The notes under the pieces were generated by a model. The model was not told the DNA's origin. It did no database searches and saw only the letters and a list, made by a program, of their open reading frames with translations. Below, one piece after another: positions 12,301 through 22,715 of a DNA stretch of 64,000 nt. The stretch is from Rotaria sordida. Its lineage: Eukaryota; Rotifera; Eurotatoria; Philodinida; Philodinidae. The position numbers were made by a program, and so were the translations under genes. The stretch spans positions 33,826-97,825 of the forward strand of contig CAJNOL010000369.1 of NCBI GenBank assembly GCA_905250125.1, written 5' to 3'. Positions within the stretch are counted from its first letter, which is position 1. Each line of letters starts with the position of its first letter.

Positions 12301-15300
12301 GAGAGAAAAATAATAAACAACTACGATGATCTTATCAATATTTGTATGGCACAACTTCTCATATAAAGAACAGAAATGGTAGTTTATATGCGATCCATTG
12401 CAATACTGAAAGCAAATGGCCATAAAACAAAAAAAATACATCATAATCCAAAGAAATTTTTGTTTTCCTTTCACAGAAAGCCACATAATAAATACTATGA
12501 TAACCGTTTGAACTTGTTTACTTCAGTTTCATTGTGCATTGTTCTCATGAATTGTATAGAAAAATGTGTAACCAGATACCTTAATTTTTTAGCTAGTGCA
12601 TGAGTTAGTTTTCCTTAACTGCCTTCAGTTTGAATTGGATATTTTTTCATATTTTAAGAACAAAATTTAAGTAAATTATATAAAGAAACAACGAAATAGA
12701 AATCCAATGGATACATAGTAAATAAGTATGTGGGGTTGGATGGAGAGTATAAATTTACAGTTGAACTCAAGAGTAGAAAACGACCACAATTGTATCTCAT
12801 ACTCTACCCACATCCTTACTTTACCGTATGTTCAACAAAATATTTCTTATTTCTTCGTATATTTATTCAAGGTCTCTTCTATTAATATATCGACTATCAC
12901 AATCACTATAGTCCGATCAATCAAAAATCTAAGTTGAAATTTGATTTTTTTTTTGTATTCTTTTTTATTTCATGAGGGTGTGTTCTCTTGTTTTTATGTA
13001 CTATAGACTGATATAGATTGCTCATATATTTACTATTATAATACTCTAGTGGTCTCCTATCTATACAGTATATCTTAGATTTTTAACCGTTTGTATATGT
13101 GCATATATGACTTCAAGTATAGTGATTTTCACATACTATTACAAACTTGATTTTCATTTGTATATTAAACCTTGTCTAACCAGTGGCGGGCCAGCATCCC
13201 AAATATAGGTGGGGCAATAAACTTTAATTCCTTGGCATAATAAAAAACCTATTTTCAGCTGTATGAAAATACTCTATGATAGCTGCATTCATTCAAGCTG
13301 CAAATAAAACTAGTCTTTTAAATGTAATCTCTATATTTGTTTTTTCTGTTGAAGTCAAATGAATAAACAAAAATATATTAGTTAAAAAAGAACTTTATGT
13401 TAAAAAATTGTTTTCCTTATATCTTTTTTTACAATAAAATCTGTTACTATTTGATCTAAATTAATTTCAAAATTTCTTTCAATATTTAAAAGAGCAATGC
13501 CTGATAACCTTTCTTCTCCCATAGTGTTTCTTAAATAAGTTTTTAATCTTTTTAAACATGCAAAACTACGTTCACATTGGCATGAATTAATCGGTATAGT
13601 CCAAAGAATCTTCAATAATTCATTCATGGACGATAATGCTATGTGAAAATTATTTTCCAAAAAGAGTTCAGTTACTTCTGACAAATTCATTTTCTTATCG
13701 TTCATCTGATTCTTGTTAAGTCGTTGTTCGGCTTTCAAATCATCATAATTAATAGAATAAAATTGTGTTTTATCTGAACGAATATTAATGATTCGCTATC
13801 GAGTGTCGCTGATGTACAGATACTTTTACTAATTGTGTATATTTTGATTCGCTTACAGAAGTCAATAAATAAACGAGTAAATATTGGATTTAAAATTTTT
13901 TTGGGTGGGGCAATTGCCACCAATAGCCTCGTGGCGGCCCGCCACTGTGTCTAACGTACTTGTTATATGGTATGCATACATGACATTATGTACTAATATA
14001 TTCCGGGATAACCTTTTATATTGTGCTTTCTTTTGTTTATAATGACATAAAAAGTTCACATGTTGGTACCAAGACCATAATGACTATGCCAAAAAGTGAA
14101 CTTTTTATGTCATTATAAAAAAAAGGAAGCATAATATAAAAAATTATCCCGGAATATATTAATACATAATGTCATGTATGCATACCATATAACAAGTACG
14201 TTAGACAAGGTTTAATATACAAATGAAAATCAAGTTTGTAATAGTATGTAAAAATCACTATACTTGAAGTCATATATACACATATACAAACGAATAAAAA
14301 TCTAAGATATACTGTATAGATAGGAGACCACTAGAGCATTATAATGGCAAATATATGAGCAATCTATATTAGTCTATAGTACATAAAAACAAGAGAACAC
14401 ATCATCATGAAATAAAAAAGAATACAAAAAAATCAAATTTCAACTCAGACTTTTGATTAATCGGGTTATAGTAAGTTACTGATATTTTTAGTTCAACTAA
14501 CCAACAGGAATTTCTCATACAACAGTCAATATTGGAATTTTTCTAATACAATCGATAGAAAGTATATCCTCGAAAATTAAGCTGTGAAAAGCATTTGTTA
14601 GCTTGCTGTTAAAATAAGAAATCATATACTTTTTTTGGAACATTAATTAATGATTATGAGTGAGTCTCGGTTTTATTCTTGCTACACTGACACTTAATTT
14701 TTCATTTAAAATGAAAAAAGAATACAGATAAAATTTGAATTTTCACACAGGTTTCAAGACAGTTACGCATAGTTGTTTTTAGCAAATACTGCATCAAGCA
14801 GTTCAAATTTACTCTAATGAAGTTATCGAGTAGATGATTTCGAAAAAATAACAGATGATCACACTTTGTACGAGAGACCAGAGGGCAAAAGTCAAGAAAA
14901 GAGTTATTAATAATATATTTGAATAGTTTCTTGCTCATATTGAAGTTGCCATTTGTGAGGATCTGTTGAGATGGTTAAATAGATCGTTCTCTACTAGCGT
15001 GACAACAATTGTGAGCATAGACCATTTTCCTCTTATAAAAGATATCTAAAGTTTATATGTCCTTATCAAAATTATTGAACAATACTGATTTGCAAAGCAC
15101 TAATTTTATTTTCTCATATTCATCTGTACTTTTTTTATTCGAAAGATGTTTCATTTCACAAAAAGCACTATCGAAATCGTGTTACTTTAGCTAAGTTACT
15201 TCTGCCCTTTGATTCATATCACCTTAATGATCTAACTTGCGTTTTGTACTGTTACTGCAAGTGCAACATCAAATTTTTTCTTTGAAACGGAAGCGCTACA

Positions 15301-18300
15301 ATTAAAGTTTATGGTGAGTGTGTGAATGAATGTGAAAAACTGGTTCGTACTTGTTTCTTTCAGTGAACGCTTTCAAGTGCAGAGCCACGTTCTCTCACAT
15401 CAGCTACATACTCACATTCCTTTTCGCATGTATAGAAAGAGTCATGACACCATGCACACTTCTCACGTTCACACCGCCAATCTGTAAAGCGGATTCTTAC
15501 TCCTAAGTTCCAAAAGTTAGATTCTTATCTTCAGACAACTTAATGCGACAATAACTAGATGGTGAAACTATGTGGCTGACTAAATTTTCGGGATAGAAAG
15601 GCTTAATTAAGTAGCTTCTTTGAGCTTTCACAAGTATATACGTACTTGTTAGTTCACACTACCAAGCAAACATACCACCAAGTATACGAAACTTATGCTA
15701 TCACGTATAGTTCTTTCTGAGGTTAAGAGCATATAGAGTATCTTGGGCAAGGTTGTAGATGATTAAAAGTGAAATTCAAAATTATAAAGAAATTCTATTT
15801 AGAAATACGAAGATTCAGTGATCATCGATTCAATTGAGACATTCTGTGATTCTGAAATAAAGCTTCACAAAGATGTCTGAATACATAGAAAGCCTTTGAT
15901 CACATTAGAATGTTACCAAAAGATTTTCCTCTTTCTTACTACTCTAAAAAAATCAAAAATAAAGCTTTTATTTCAGTTGTTTATGAATTTCGTCGTAGGA
16001 AGCATATTTTTAATCAAATTCCATTTTTAAGTGGTAATAATCTCTCTGCAGATTTATTCCATGATTCCAGTGGTCTTCCAATCACATTATCTACCATAAA
16101 AAGTATCATTTATTCGTTTATTTTTCATTTATTTTTTAAAAATAAAGGATTCCTTTATTTATTTAACTTTATTTTTTAAAAATAAATGATCATTTATCTT
16201 TATTTTATAAAAATAAAGGACCCATTTATCTTTATTTTTTAAGAGTAAAGGATTCATTTACCTTTATTTTATAAAGTAAAAGTAAAGTACCACCCCTAGT
16301 CATCACTGATAATGCTACAGACAGATTTTTGACTGCGCATGTGTTGTTGCACAATAATTGTTACAGCAGAACTGAGAAAACGATAACAGATGATAACAAG
16401 ATTGAATTCAGTCGAGGGCTAAGCGAGTCCGCCGACGAGCGTTACTTGTCGTTATTAGGTGCAATAACGACTCATAAAGTTCTACAGCATACACACAATA
16501 TAAATCGCTGACACAAAGTTCTGTAATCATTATTCAGCAATATCCTATCTATCTAGTGTTGATAATTCTGTCAAAGATGATTTACACAATCAATACACAT
16601 TAGAACCGAATCATACTCACTATATATTTTTTGATGATGGTACATACAATTCGAACGACACTGGTGGCTTTGCTTCGAAACTTGCACGAGAAATCTCTTA
16701 TGGAGCACGACGTAGAAGTTAGTTGTTGATCAAACTTGAAGTTCATCATTATTCTTATGTAAATATTTATTCGTTTTAGTACCACTTGTTAATATTCTGG
16801 TTGGTGGGAATTTACATGCACTAAAATCAATATGGAAAGATCTAAGAGATCATGTACCGATTGTCATAATCGATGTAAGTTATGAAAGAATCTCTTGTTT
16901 AAACCATGAATAATAGTATCGACTTTGGCCTTACATAGAAAAGCGGACCATTGGCTAATATATTGCGTAAATATTTGAAGGCAACCAGTAGTAAGTGAAT
17001 TTTCTATGACATACTTCTTCATTGAAAAGCTTCTGCTGAAGATATTTTAAAGGAGAACCTCAGTCAAAACGATGAGCGCGTTGATCAGAATGAAAATATC
17101 AACGACCATGACAACGACCTTGATAGGTTTTTGAATGATCACTATTTTGCTCAAGCTAATGTAAAACCATCACAAGTGTCATTAATACATGCGTGAGTTA
17201 TTGTGAAGACAAATATTTGATCTGCAGCAATGATAAAATTATCTATAGTTCTGTGGAAAATTCGCCTTCGTTGGATATACATATTAAAGACATTTACAAG
17301 GATTTGCTCAAGCTCTATGATGCTATCCGACAAAAAGAATACAGGACCGCTGACAAAAGTTTGTATGCGGAAGGAATACTAAGTTTGGAAGAAAGAAAAG
17401 TCTTCAAAAAATATGTTTCGTGGTTTTCAGCCTGTCTGAAGTTTCCGCTTCGTAAATATATACATATTTTCGATTTTAATTCATTGAGCACATTACAAAA
17501 CACAATTTATGATGCTGTGGTTCAAGGTGAGTCAATGCCAACAATTCCTTTCTCTACTACTTGTTGTGTCATAGAACGCTCAGCCAAGTTATGCTATGCA
17601 AGATTAAAACATGCTTGTTGCATCTTGCTCCAGAACAAACATTAACGACTTTTTGTGTTCCACAGTTAGCGATCCAGAGATGAGTACCTAGACGAAGACA
17701 TATAACAACAAAATTGCCATTGAAACAGTCAGCTAAATCCAGCTGCGATGCTGGATACACATATTATCGAATGTTTTACAGTTTCGTACGAAGCAATGAA
17801 TTCTTGGTTTGCTTTGACGCCCTCAAAGTAAAGGACTATTTTACAGAAGGTTGTCTTTCGTATATATAGTGAGAAAATATAAAAAAGACAATCATTTTGA
17901 AAAAAATGAATGAAGTAACTATTGACACAATGTTTATAAGACTCGAGTGTCAAATAAGGAAAATAAATTCTGATTGTTAGCTCCAGTATGTATAGAACAT
18001 ATGGGCAAGCAGTGTCACTGATGTTATGTGACAGAACTAAGAAAAATATGACCTTTGTAGGATCCGAACCCACACCTCCTGCTATCCGGGCAGTTGCTCT
18101 AAGCCAGTTAGACTAGAAGACGCACATTAATCTTCGTTTAGCATCAGTGTGATCCATCACTAACGCTAAAACTCCTAACAGAAAGGAGCAGTTAGATATA
18201 AGTTGGGTTTTGTCAGAAACTACTTTGATATACCTATCAGTATGTCTCGGAAAATATCGCCCGAGTTGTCCTTAATTTACCATGGCACTTCTAATTAATC

Positions 18301-21300
18301 TGTCACATTCCCAATAAGACGTTTTGTAACACAAATTGAATGAGAAATCTCTACTATCAGTTTTCTATTAATAGCAAAAAACAACCTCTCAAAATTCAAG
18401 AATGCAAGCCGTATGACAACTGAGGATCAATTATATTTTGCACTTCGTTGGGGTCTTCCAAATACTTCAGGAGGTCAAACACTTAGTAATACAATAGACT
18501 GGAACGATCAAAAACAAGTATATTCATTGTACTTTTATCCTAAAATTCTTAAGACACTTTTCATTATAGATAAAATACAACCAGTCGCTTCTACTTGATG
18601 CTTTAAGTAAAAATTTGCACCTATTCGTTCATAATTTTCTCCTCCTCGACATTGACATTTCTAAATTGTTTGGATCTACTGATGATACAAAGAAAATAAA
18701 AAGTTTTGCTGAGTGCACCTATTTACACAATTTATATTCAAAAGAACAGCGAAAAACTGTAAGTAGCTTTGTTTTATATCAAAATTTTACATGAAGGAAA
18801 ATGCTGTATCTTATTTAGCCGGATCCACTCAATCTATTGGATAAAATCAACCAAAGACTCACTTTTCAAGAACCAAATGATTTGAATCTTATACTTGAAA
18901 TTTTAGTAGGTGATGTCATGAGTCCTCTGTATAAGTATCGATGGGAACATCAATCACAAGATGTTGAATACATTTATCGCGACATTTTTCTGTGGTGCAT
19001 ACTCACTTATCGACTTACAATGGCAAAAGTTATTCTTGGCCAAATGAAAACTCGCATATGTTCGGCACTTATTGCTTCCAAAATCCTAAAGTCATTAACG
19101 AAGTATGCACCGGATCATGAATCAAAAGAACAATTGTATTCAGAAGCGAAATCCTTCGAAACATATGCTATCGAGTTTGTTCGTTACTCATATTTTTACA
19201 ATAAACAACTAGCTTGTGAATTGATTATTCGAAAGTTGGATCTCTACGGAGATTTAACATGTCTTCAAATGGCAATTGAAGCAGACAATAAGAGATTCTT
19301 ATCTGAGGATGTCTGCCAAGCGCTGCTAACAAATATATGGTATGATAAAATTGATCCAGTTCAAGAACAAAATCGTCTTGTCTTAAACATATTCACAATG
19401 GGTGTTTCACAATTGTTCTTCTCCTTCTACGAAAAATGCTCTCATAAAATTCATGCAGAGAAGAAAGGAATTAATGTAAAGTTCAAGAACTTGACTATCA
19501 ATATTATTTTTTCGTTTTTTGTTACTTGATAGATAAAAGCATCGACGTCTTCAGAACGGCGGTTAGTATCTGAGTGATGAACTACAATGTAATCAAATAT
19601 TTATTTAGATTGGCAAAGCATGGCATTGATTATTCAGATGATTATACGATAGATAAATCAAAACTCACACATTTTTTTCACTTTCACAACCAACCTATTG
19701 TTAAATATGTTTATACTTGCGTGAGTTAAATATCATGTAATTTTATCTTTATGCAGTATTACTCTTTTGGATACAATAGTTTGGCTATATGCTTTTCCTG
19801 TTTTTCTTCAGTTACTATATGCTCTATGCATTTGATCCACGATCAGATCCCAGTTCGAAAATTCATTGGACTGAAATAATGACTATCACCATTGTAACCA
19901 CCATGCTTTTTGAAGAAATCCGACGAGTGAGAACCTTACATTATATTCATAGAGCATATAATCGAAAACTGGTTTATTTATTAGTTCTACTCCCAAGAAA
20001 ATCGAACTTGGAAGGGCAAGATTTTGAATTATTTTCACATATATAATCGATTATCGAATCTTTGTCTGGTTCTTCCATCGTTTATTTTATTCTATGTTGG
20101 GCTTGTGTTACGTTTTGTGCTAACAGATATAACCAATTTTTCAGCAGCGAGGTAGACAATAGAATTGTGTTAGCGTTCAGTGAACGTTGTTGTGTGTTTA
20201 CAGAGTAATAATGGCTTACGATCTGGAACTGTGGTTTATTCGAGCAGTTCTCTTTGTTGGCGTTGTTTCAAGTCTAGGTCCAAAACTAGCGATGATTCGA
20301 AAAATGGTAGATAATTTGTGTCATAATGATCTGTGTATTATGTTTTTCTTGTTGCAGACAAACGATCTATTGCTATTTATCATCATAATTGTTATTTTCA
20401 TTTTCGGTTATGGAATAACATCAAGATCTATGACAGCCTATGGCACTTTCAATCTTGACGGACGACAATTTTTTCGTAGTGTAGTCTATCCAGTTTATTA
20501 TTTTGTCTTGGGAAAATTTGATGATGAACTTTCACAATTAGATAGTATGAGAAAAACACGAAAAAAACAGTATTTTTATACGTATGTATGCTTTTATAAG
20601 TCACACCGGATGCCAGTACTACCATAGCCACTCAAATCATGTTTGCATTTCATATGCTTTTTGTCAATATACTGTTGTTAAACTTGCTTATTGCCTTATT
20701 CAGGTATATAAAAATGAGTCAATTAAATTAGACAATGATGAGTATCACTAATATTATAGTAATACAATAAACGACGTTCAAACACAAGCATATCACATTT
20801 GGGCTTATGACCGCTGTGCTTTTATCCGTGATTTTTATTTTCAACCAGCATTGTTTCCGCCATTTAGATTTTTGATCTGGATGGTCGAATTTTGTTCATG
20901 GTGCTGGCAAAAATGCAAAAATGATCATAAAAATTCAAAATGTTTCAGTTCGTAGCGCATTCACATTATTTCATTGAATATCAAAATATTAGAATAATAG
21001 TTATATAATGGAAACTAAACAGATTCATTTGATTCTATCTTCTTTAGAAATGATTCCGGAAATTTCTAATCTCGATAATAAATGGTCAGAATTCGAACGA
21101 TTTTCAACGAATGACTACATTCGATATTTGCTCGATTCACAAATCTGTAAAGCTACGAATACAATAACGACTGATATTTCGTAAGTAAATCTGATTGACT
21201 GTCCAGATATTCTAATGATTCTTTCGTTATTACTTCATATCTAAATACTCAGATTCTAATCAATTAGAATAAAATCTTCAACCAAAACATATACACCAAA

Positions 21301-22432
21301 AGGATCGCTTTGACGAATCCAAAATAGACGAATACGTGCACGAAAATTGAAAGCAAAGAGTTGAATCCCTAAAAAAAACAATATTGAATGAAATATTCAT
21401 TAGACAACTGGTTTTCTTATTTCTCTGATAAATGAGATATCTGAAGGCTTGTTAGATTACTGACATAAAGAGTTCAAGAGTTGCTTCGATTTGCATTTTT
21501 GTGAGATGTGTCTAGAAATTCATCATATCTATTTTTACCATTGAAGAGAATGAAACATCCAACTCACAGAATTGTGAAAGAAGATCTCTATTACGACCTA
21601 ACATTTCTTTTCTGTTTCACTGATCTTTTTAGGTCTGAACTATCATCGACTAGTACTAATGAATCGAATTCCTTCAAATCTGACATACTTAATTTAAAAA
21701 ACGAACTCAAATGTTCACAAAACGATAACAATGAGAAGCTATCGTCGATGGAGTCGACTGTGTCCAATCTGCGAGATCAAGTGAAACAGATCAGTACTCA
21801 CATTGACGAAATAATGGAAAAAATGGCGTCAGTAAGTATATACATAGATCCCTTGTGTCGTAATACCACTATTTTATTTTTATTTAGTTTAGCAATTCGC
21901 TCGACAAGATAGTCAATGCTATGGGACTTAGCAAAACAGAGAAAGAGTCTATCGCATCTCAATCCACACAAAGTAAGTCTAACTTGTGCTTATGAATTAA
22001 ACAACATTAATTTATCCAAAAGATTTCATGAAGTCATATAATAAACGAGCCAAATGTACATTTAGAAAAAACGCCTAAAGGCGATATCATTGGCGATACT
22101 CAAGTAATTTCTTAGCAGCCATGAGTAATCCATTCTATTAAATAGATTTCTCTGAACCAACTCAATCACAACTTTTCACGATAATAGAAACAAATAGAAC
22201 TCATACATTCATGAGACTCTGTTATTTTGATGTAAATTCTTAACTTAATATATTTATTAATTTTCCTTTTTTAGACGCTTCTGCACCTAATCAATTGCAG
22301 TCAAAGCTGCCGAACCATAATCAACGACCTCTGCGAAATACTGTTACAAAGATGTCTAATAGTGCACAGCTGCGAAGCAAACCAGAAGACATAACAACAA
22401 CTAACATTGATATAGAAACACTAAACATCTGA
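6307..22432 (+). CDS. TRPM-family cation channel (23 recognised exons; first exon not found)
   Basis: Six-pass membrane cation channel of the melastatin TRP family. Exons: 6307-6448, 6818-6995, 7049-7208, 16557-16717, 16780-16874, 16939-16990, 17030-17192, 17228-17526, 18375-18517, 18570-18758, 18819-19475, 19533-19561, 19609-19720, 19780-19926, 19985-20151, 20204-20306, 20358-20544, 20601-20703, 20760-20947, 21048-21180, 21633-21831, 21888-21972, 22275-22432. All junctions are GT-AG with matching phase, about 1,282 codons in all. Seen: a cysteine-rich N-terminal CGC...WHWKKHT motif; TRPM homology/LSDAT signatures (DAWIITSG, LEPNHTHYIFFDDGT); the MHR4 block with DIFLWCILTYRLTMAKVIL, ALIASKILKSL and TCLQMAIEADNKRF; EEIRR after S2 (near residue 840); SLGPKLAMIRKM after S4; S5, pore near 975-992 (VLGKFDDEL), S6 ending NILLLNLLIALF; TRP helix NTINDVQTQAYHIW with FYFQPALFPPF; a C-terminal coiled coil. 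There is no NUDT9 or alpha-kinase domain. The exon with the start codon lies upstream of 6307 and was not identified. The 9.35 kb fourth-exon gap is intronic. Confidence 0.9.
7325..7398. repeat. telomere-like GTGTGGG hairpin a
   Basis: A G-rich arm of GGTGTGGGGTGTG / GTGTGGGTGTGTGGG is followed by a pyrimidine-rich spacer (TCTTTTTCATCC) and a C-rich arm, CCTACACCCACACCCAC. TGTGGG is the bdelloid telomere unit. Confidence 0.8.
8579..8660 (+). repeat. CCCTCGACTGAAGGGG end-repeat, copy 1
   Basis: TTCCCTCGACTGAAGGGGGG is followed by GTCATACGAAATAAAATG and a GTTTGTTTGTTTG run. The same module recurs at 9741-9815 (direct) and 26393-26420, in each case near the CCAAT arrays. Confidence 0.65.
8679..9205 (+). 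repeat. 133-134 bp tandem repeat with CCAAT boxes (4 units)
   Basis: Units begin with TTATTTTA at 8679, 8812, 8945 and 9079. Each contains TTTCATTGGTCGG and GACCAATCAGAAACGA, that is, one ATTGG and one CCAAT per unit in opposite orientation. Overlapping open frames here arise from the repeat and are not genes. Confidence 0.9.
9741..9815 (+). repeat. CCCTCGATTGAAGAGAGGG end-repeat, copy 2
   Basis: GTTCCCTCGATTGAAGAGAG, GTCATATGAAATAAAATAAG and GGGTCAAAAA match the module at 8579-8660 in the same order. This suggests a direct duplication flanking the CCAAT array. Confidence 0.6.
11713..11875 (-). pseudogene. hAT transposase C-terminal (dimerisation) remnant
   Basis: On the minus strand an open stretch reads IPPTSAVSESTFSVAGYVH followed by KQRSFLSPTTLKYLMLLN and a stop. 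This is the classic hAT C-terminal signature (P-A/P-T-S-A-x-S-E-x-x-F-S-x-A-G, then R..L.P). A stop lies just upstream of this block and no further transposase domain was found on that side, so it is a decayed remnant of the element's own transposase. It sits inside the element bounded by TAGGG termini and an 8-bp duplication, which agrees with the hAT assignment. Confidence 0.8.
11983..12195 (+). CDS. short unrecognised open frame in hAT element (doubtful)
   Basis: A 70-codon frame, rich in Lys and Asn, starting MTTTKKSKQTVCNTIPVM. It resembles no family I can name. It lies between the transposase remnant and the foldback, in AT-rich DNA where chance frames of this length are expected. Listed only because its first 45 residues have a mixed, protein-like composition. 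Confidence 0.15.
   Translation: MTTTKKSKQTVCNTIPVMNMNKTFSIEQIAEEVLKRYKIHIKKNIHCLRENKFLFFYYSAHIEKIVSKCV
13181..13947. mobile_element. 767-bp hAT element nested in the foldback arm
   Basis: Termini CAGTGGCGGGCC... and ...GGCCCGCCACTG carry a perfect 8-bp target duplication TGTCTAAC (13173-13180, 13948-13955). The opposite foldback arm has the same flanking sequence with a single GTTAGACA, which is the empty site. It encodes only a transposase C-terminus. Confidence 0.95.
13400..13738 (-). pseudogene. hAT transposase C-terminal fragment
   Basis: A 112-codon open frame contains IPINSCQCERSFACLKRLKT, then YLRNTMGEERLSGIALLNIE. This matches the C-terminal dimerisation region of hAT transposases of the zinc-finger MYM/TTF-like group (S-x-C-E-R-S-F-S-x-L-K-x-I-K, then R..M...RL..LALL.I). 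The start is internal and the catalytic part is missing, so it is a truncated transposase within a 767-bp element. A paralogous tail occurs at 59129-59287. Confidence 0.85.
16408..16455 (+). repeat. GAGGGCTAAGCG end-repeat, copy 1
   Basis: CAGTCGAGGGCTAAGCGAG followed by GCGTTACTTGTCGTTATT matches 29330-29378 (CAGTAGAGGGCTTAGCGACG, GCGTTACTTGTTG). Its first part is the reverse complement of the CCCTCGACTGAA module at 8579, so the two may be the ends of one older element later split by the hAT insertion. Confidence 0.55.
17527..18374 (+). other. 848-bp TRPM intron containing a tRNA-like sequence
   Basis: Donor CAAG|GTGAGT and acceptor TTAATAG|CAAAAAAC keep phase 1. The minus-strand frames at 17569-17760 and 17729-18073 resemble nothing known to me. 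The tRNA-like element is at 18055-18122. Confidence 0.7.
18055..18122 (-). ncRNA. tRNA-derived sequence (SINE head or tRNA pseudogene)
   Basis: On the minus strand there is a good pol III A box (TAGTCTAACTGG) and B box (GGTTCGGATCC) about 35 bp apart. A complete T arm (GTGGG/CCTAC) and a TTTTT run follow about 15 bp later. The acceptor halves do not pair (about 3 of 7) and the anticodon loop CCGGATA has C instead of T at position 33. It is therefore a tRNA-derived repeat or dead tRNA rather than a working gene. Confidence 0.6.
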
Positions 22433-22588
22433 TAATGCTACCAATATTTGAACTCATTTTCAGAATTATTTCGTATTCTCTTAAAACTTTATCATCGCTT
22501 GTCTCGTTTATTTCTTTAAAATTCCTGATGAAGATGACTTTCCATGTAAAAAAGTGAATCAAAAACATTTTTAAGTAAATTTAATATT
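22433..22588. other. TRPM 3' flank
   Basis: AT-rich sequence after the TGA at 22430-22432. I see no clear AATAAA before the telomere-like hairpin. Confidence 0.4.
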
Positions 22589-22715
22589 CGGGTGTGGCTG
22601 TGGGTGTGGCTGTGGGTGTGGCTGTGGGTGTGGCTGTGGGTGTGGGTGTGAGGGTGTGGGGTGTGGGTGTGGGTGTGGGGTGTGGGTGTGGGTGTCATGT
22701 AAGAGAACCCACACC
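22589..22715. repeat. telomere-like (TGTGGG) array/hairpin b
   Basis: More than a dozen GTGTGG(G/C) units run in register, ending in GGTGTCATGTAAGAG and a short complementary ACCCACACC arm. It lies about 157 bp downstream of the TRPM stop. The minus-strand Thr-His repeat frame is an artefact. Confidence 0.85.

Larger units (their letters stand above)
12903..14473. mobile_element. foldback element (long palindrome) interrupted by a hAT insertion
   Basis: The left arm (about 12903-14058, counting the insertion) and right arm (about 14094-14473) are near-perfect reverse complements around a loop of about 35 bp. The ends read CTATAGTCCGATCAATC and GATTAATCGGGTTATAG, consistent with TA target duplication, though this is not proven. 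A hAT element occupies 13181-13947 of the left arm only. Without it each arm is about 380 bp and the element about 800 bp. Open frames within it mirror each other and are not genes. Confidence 0.85.
10064..16298. mobile_element. 6.2 kb hAT element with long terminal inverted repeats
   Basis: Termini TAGGGATGACCCTTTATC... and ...AAAGTACCACCCCTA are flanked by a perfect 8-bp target duplication, GTCATCAC (10056-10063 and 16299-16306). The inverted repeats extend about 550 bp (about 10064-10615 and 15727-16298) with many mismatches, so the element is old. Their outer 150 bp consist of AAATAAA/TTTATTT arrays. A transposase C-terminal remnant lies at 11713-11875 (-). The rest of the interior is non-coding or unrecognised, apart from a foldback at 12903-14473. 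It is inserted in the large TRPM intron. Confidence 0.88.
7209..16556 (+). other. 9.35 kb TRPM intron filled with repeats
   Basis: Donor AAAAAG|GTTAGA and acceptor ATCTAG|TGTTGAT keep phase 2 and join the two halves of the LSDAT-like region. Most other introns of this gene are 35-65 bp. Contents in order: telomere-like hairpin (7325-7398); about 1.1 kb with nothing recognised (7400-8570); CCAAT minisatellite (8679-9205); 9206-10055 with only a short repeat at 9741-9815; the 6.2 kb hAT element (10064-16298); and a repeat fragment at 16408-16455. Confidence 0.8.

Noticed and set aside
19741-19790. Frameshift in TRPM before the first membrane segment
   Set aside because: Using the acceptor ATACAATAG|TTTGGC (exon start 19780) restores the frame, so no lesion is needed.
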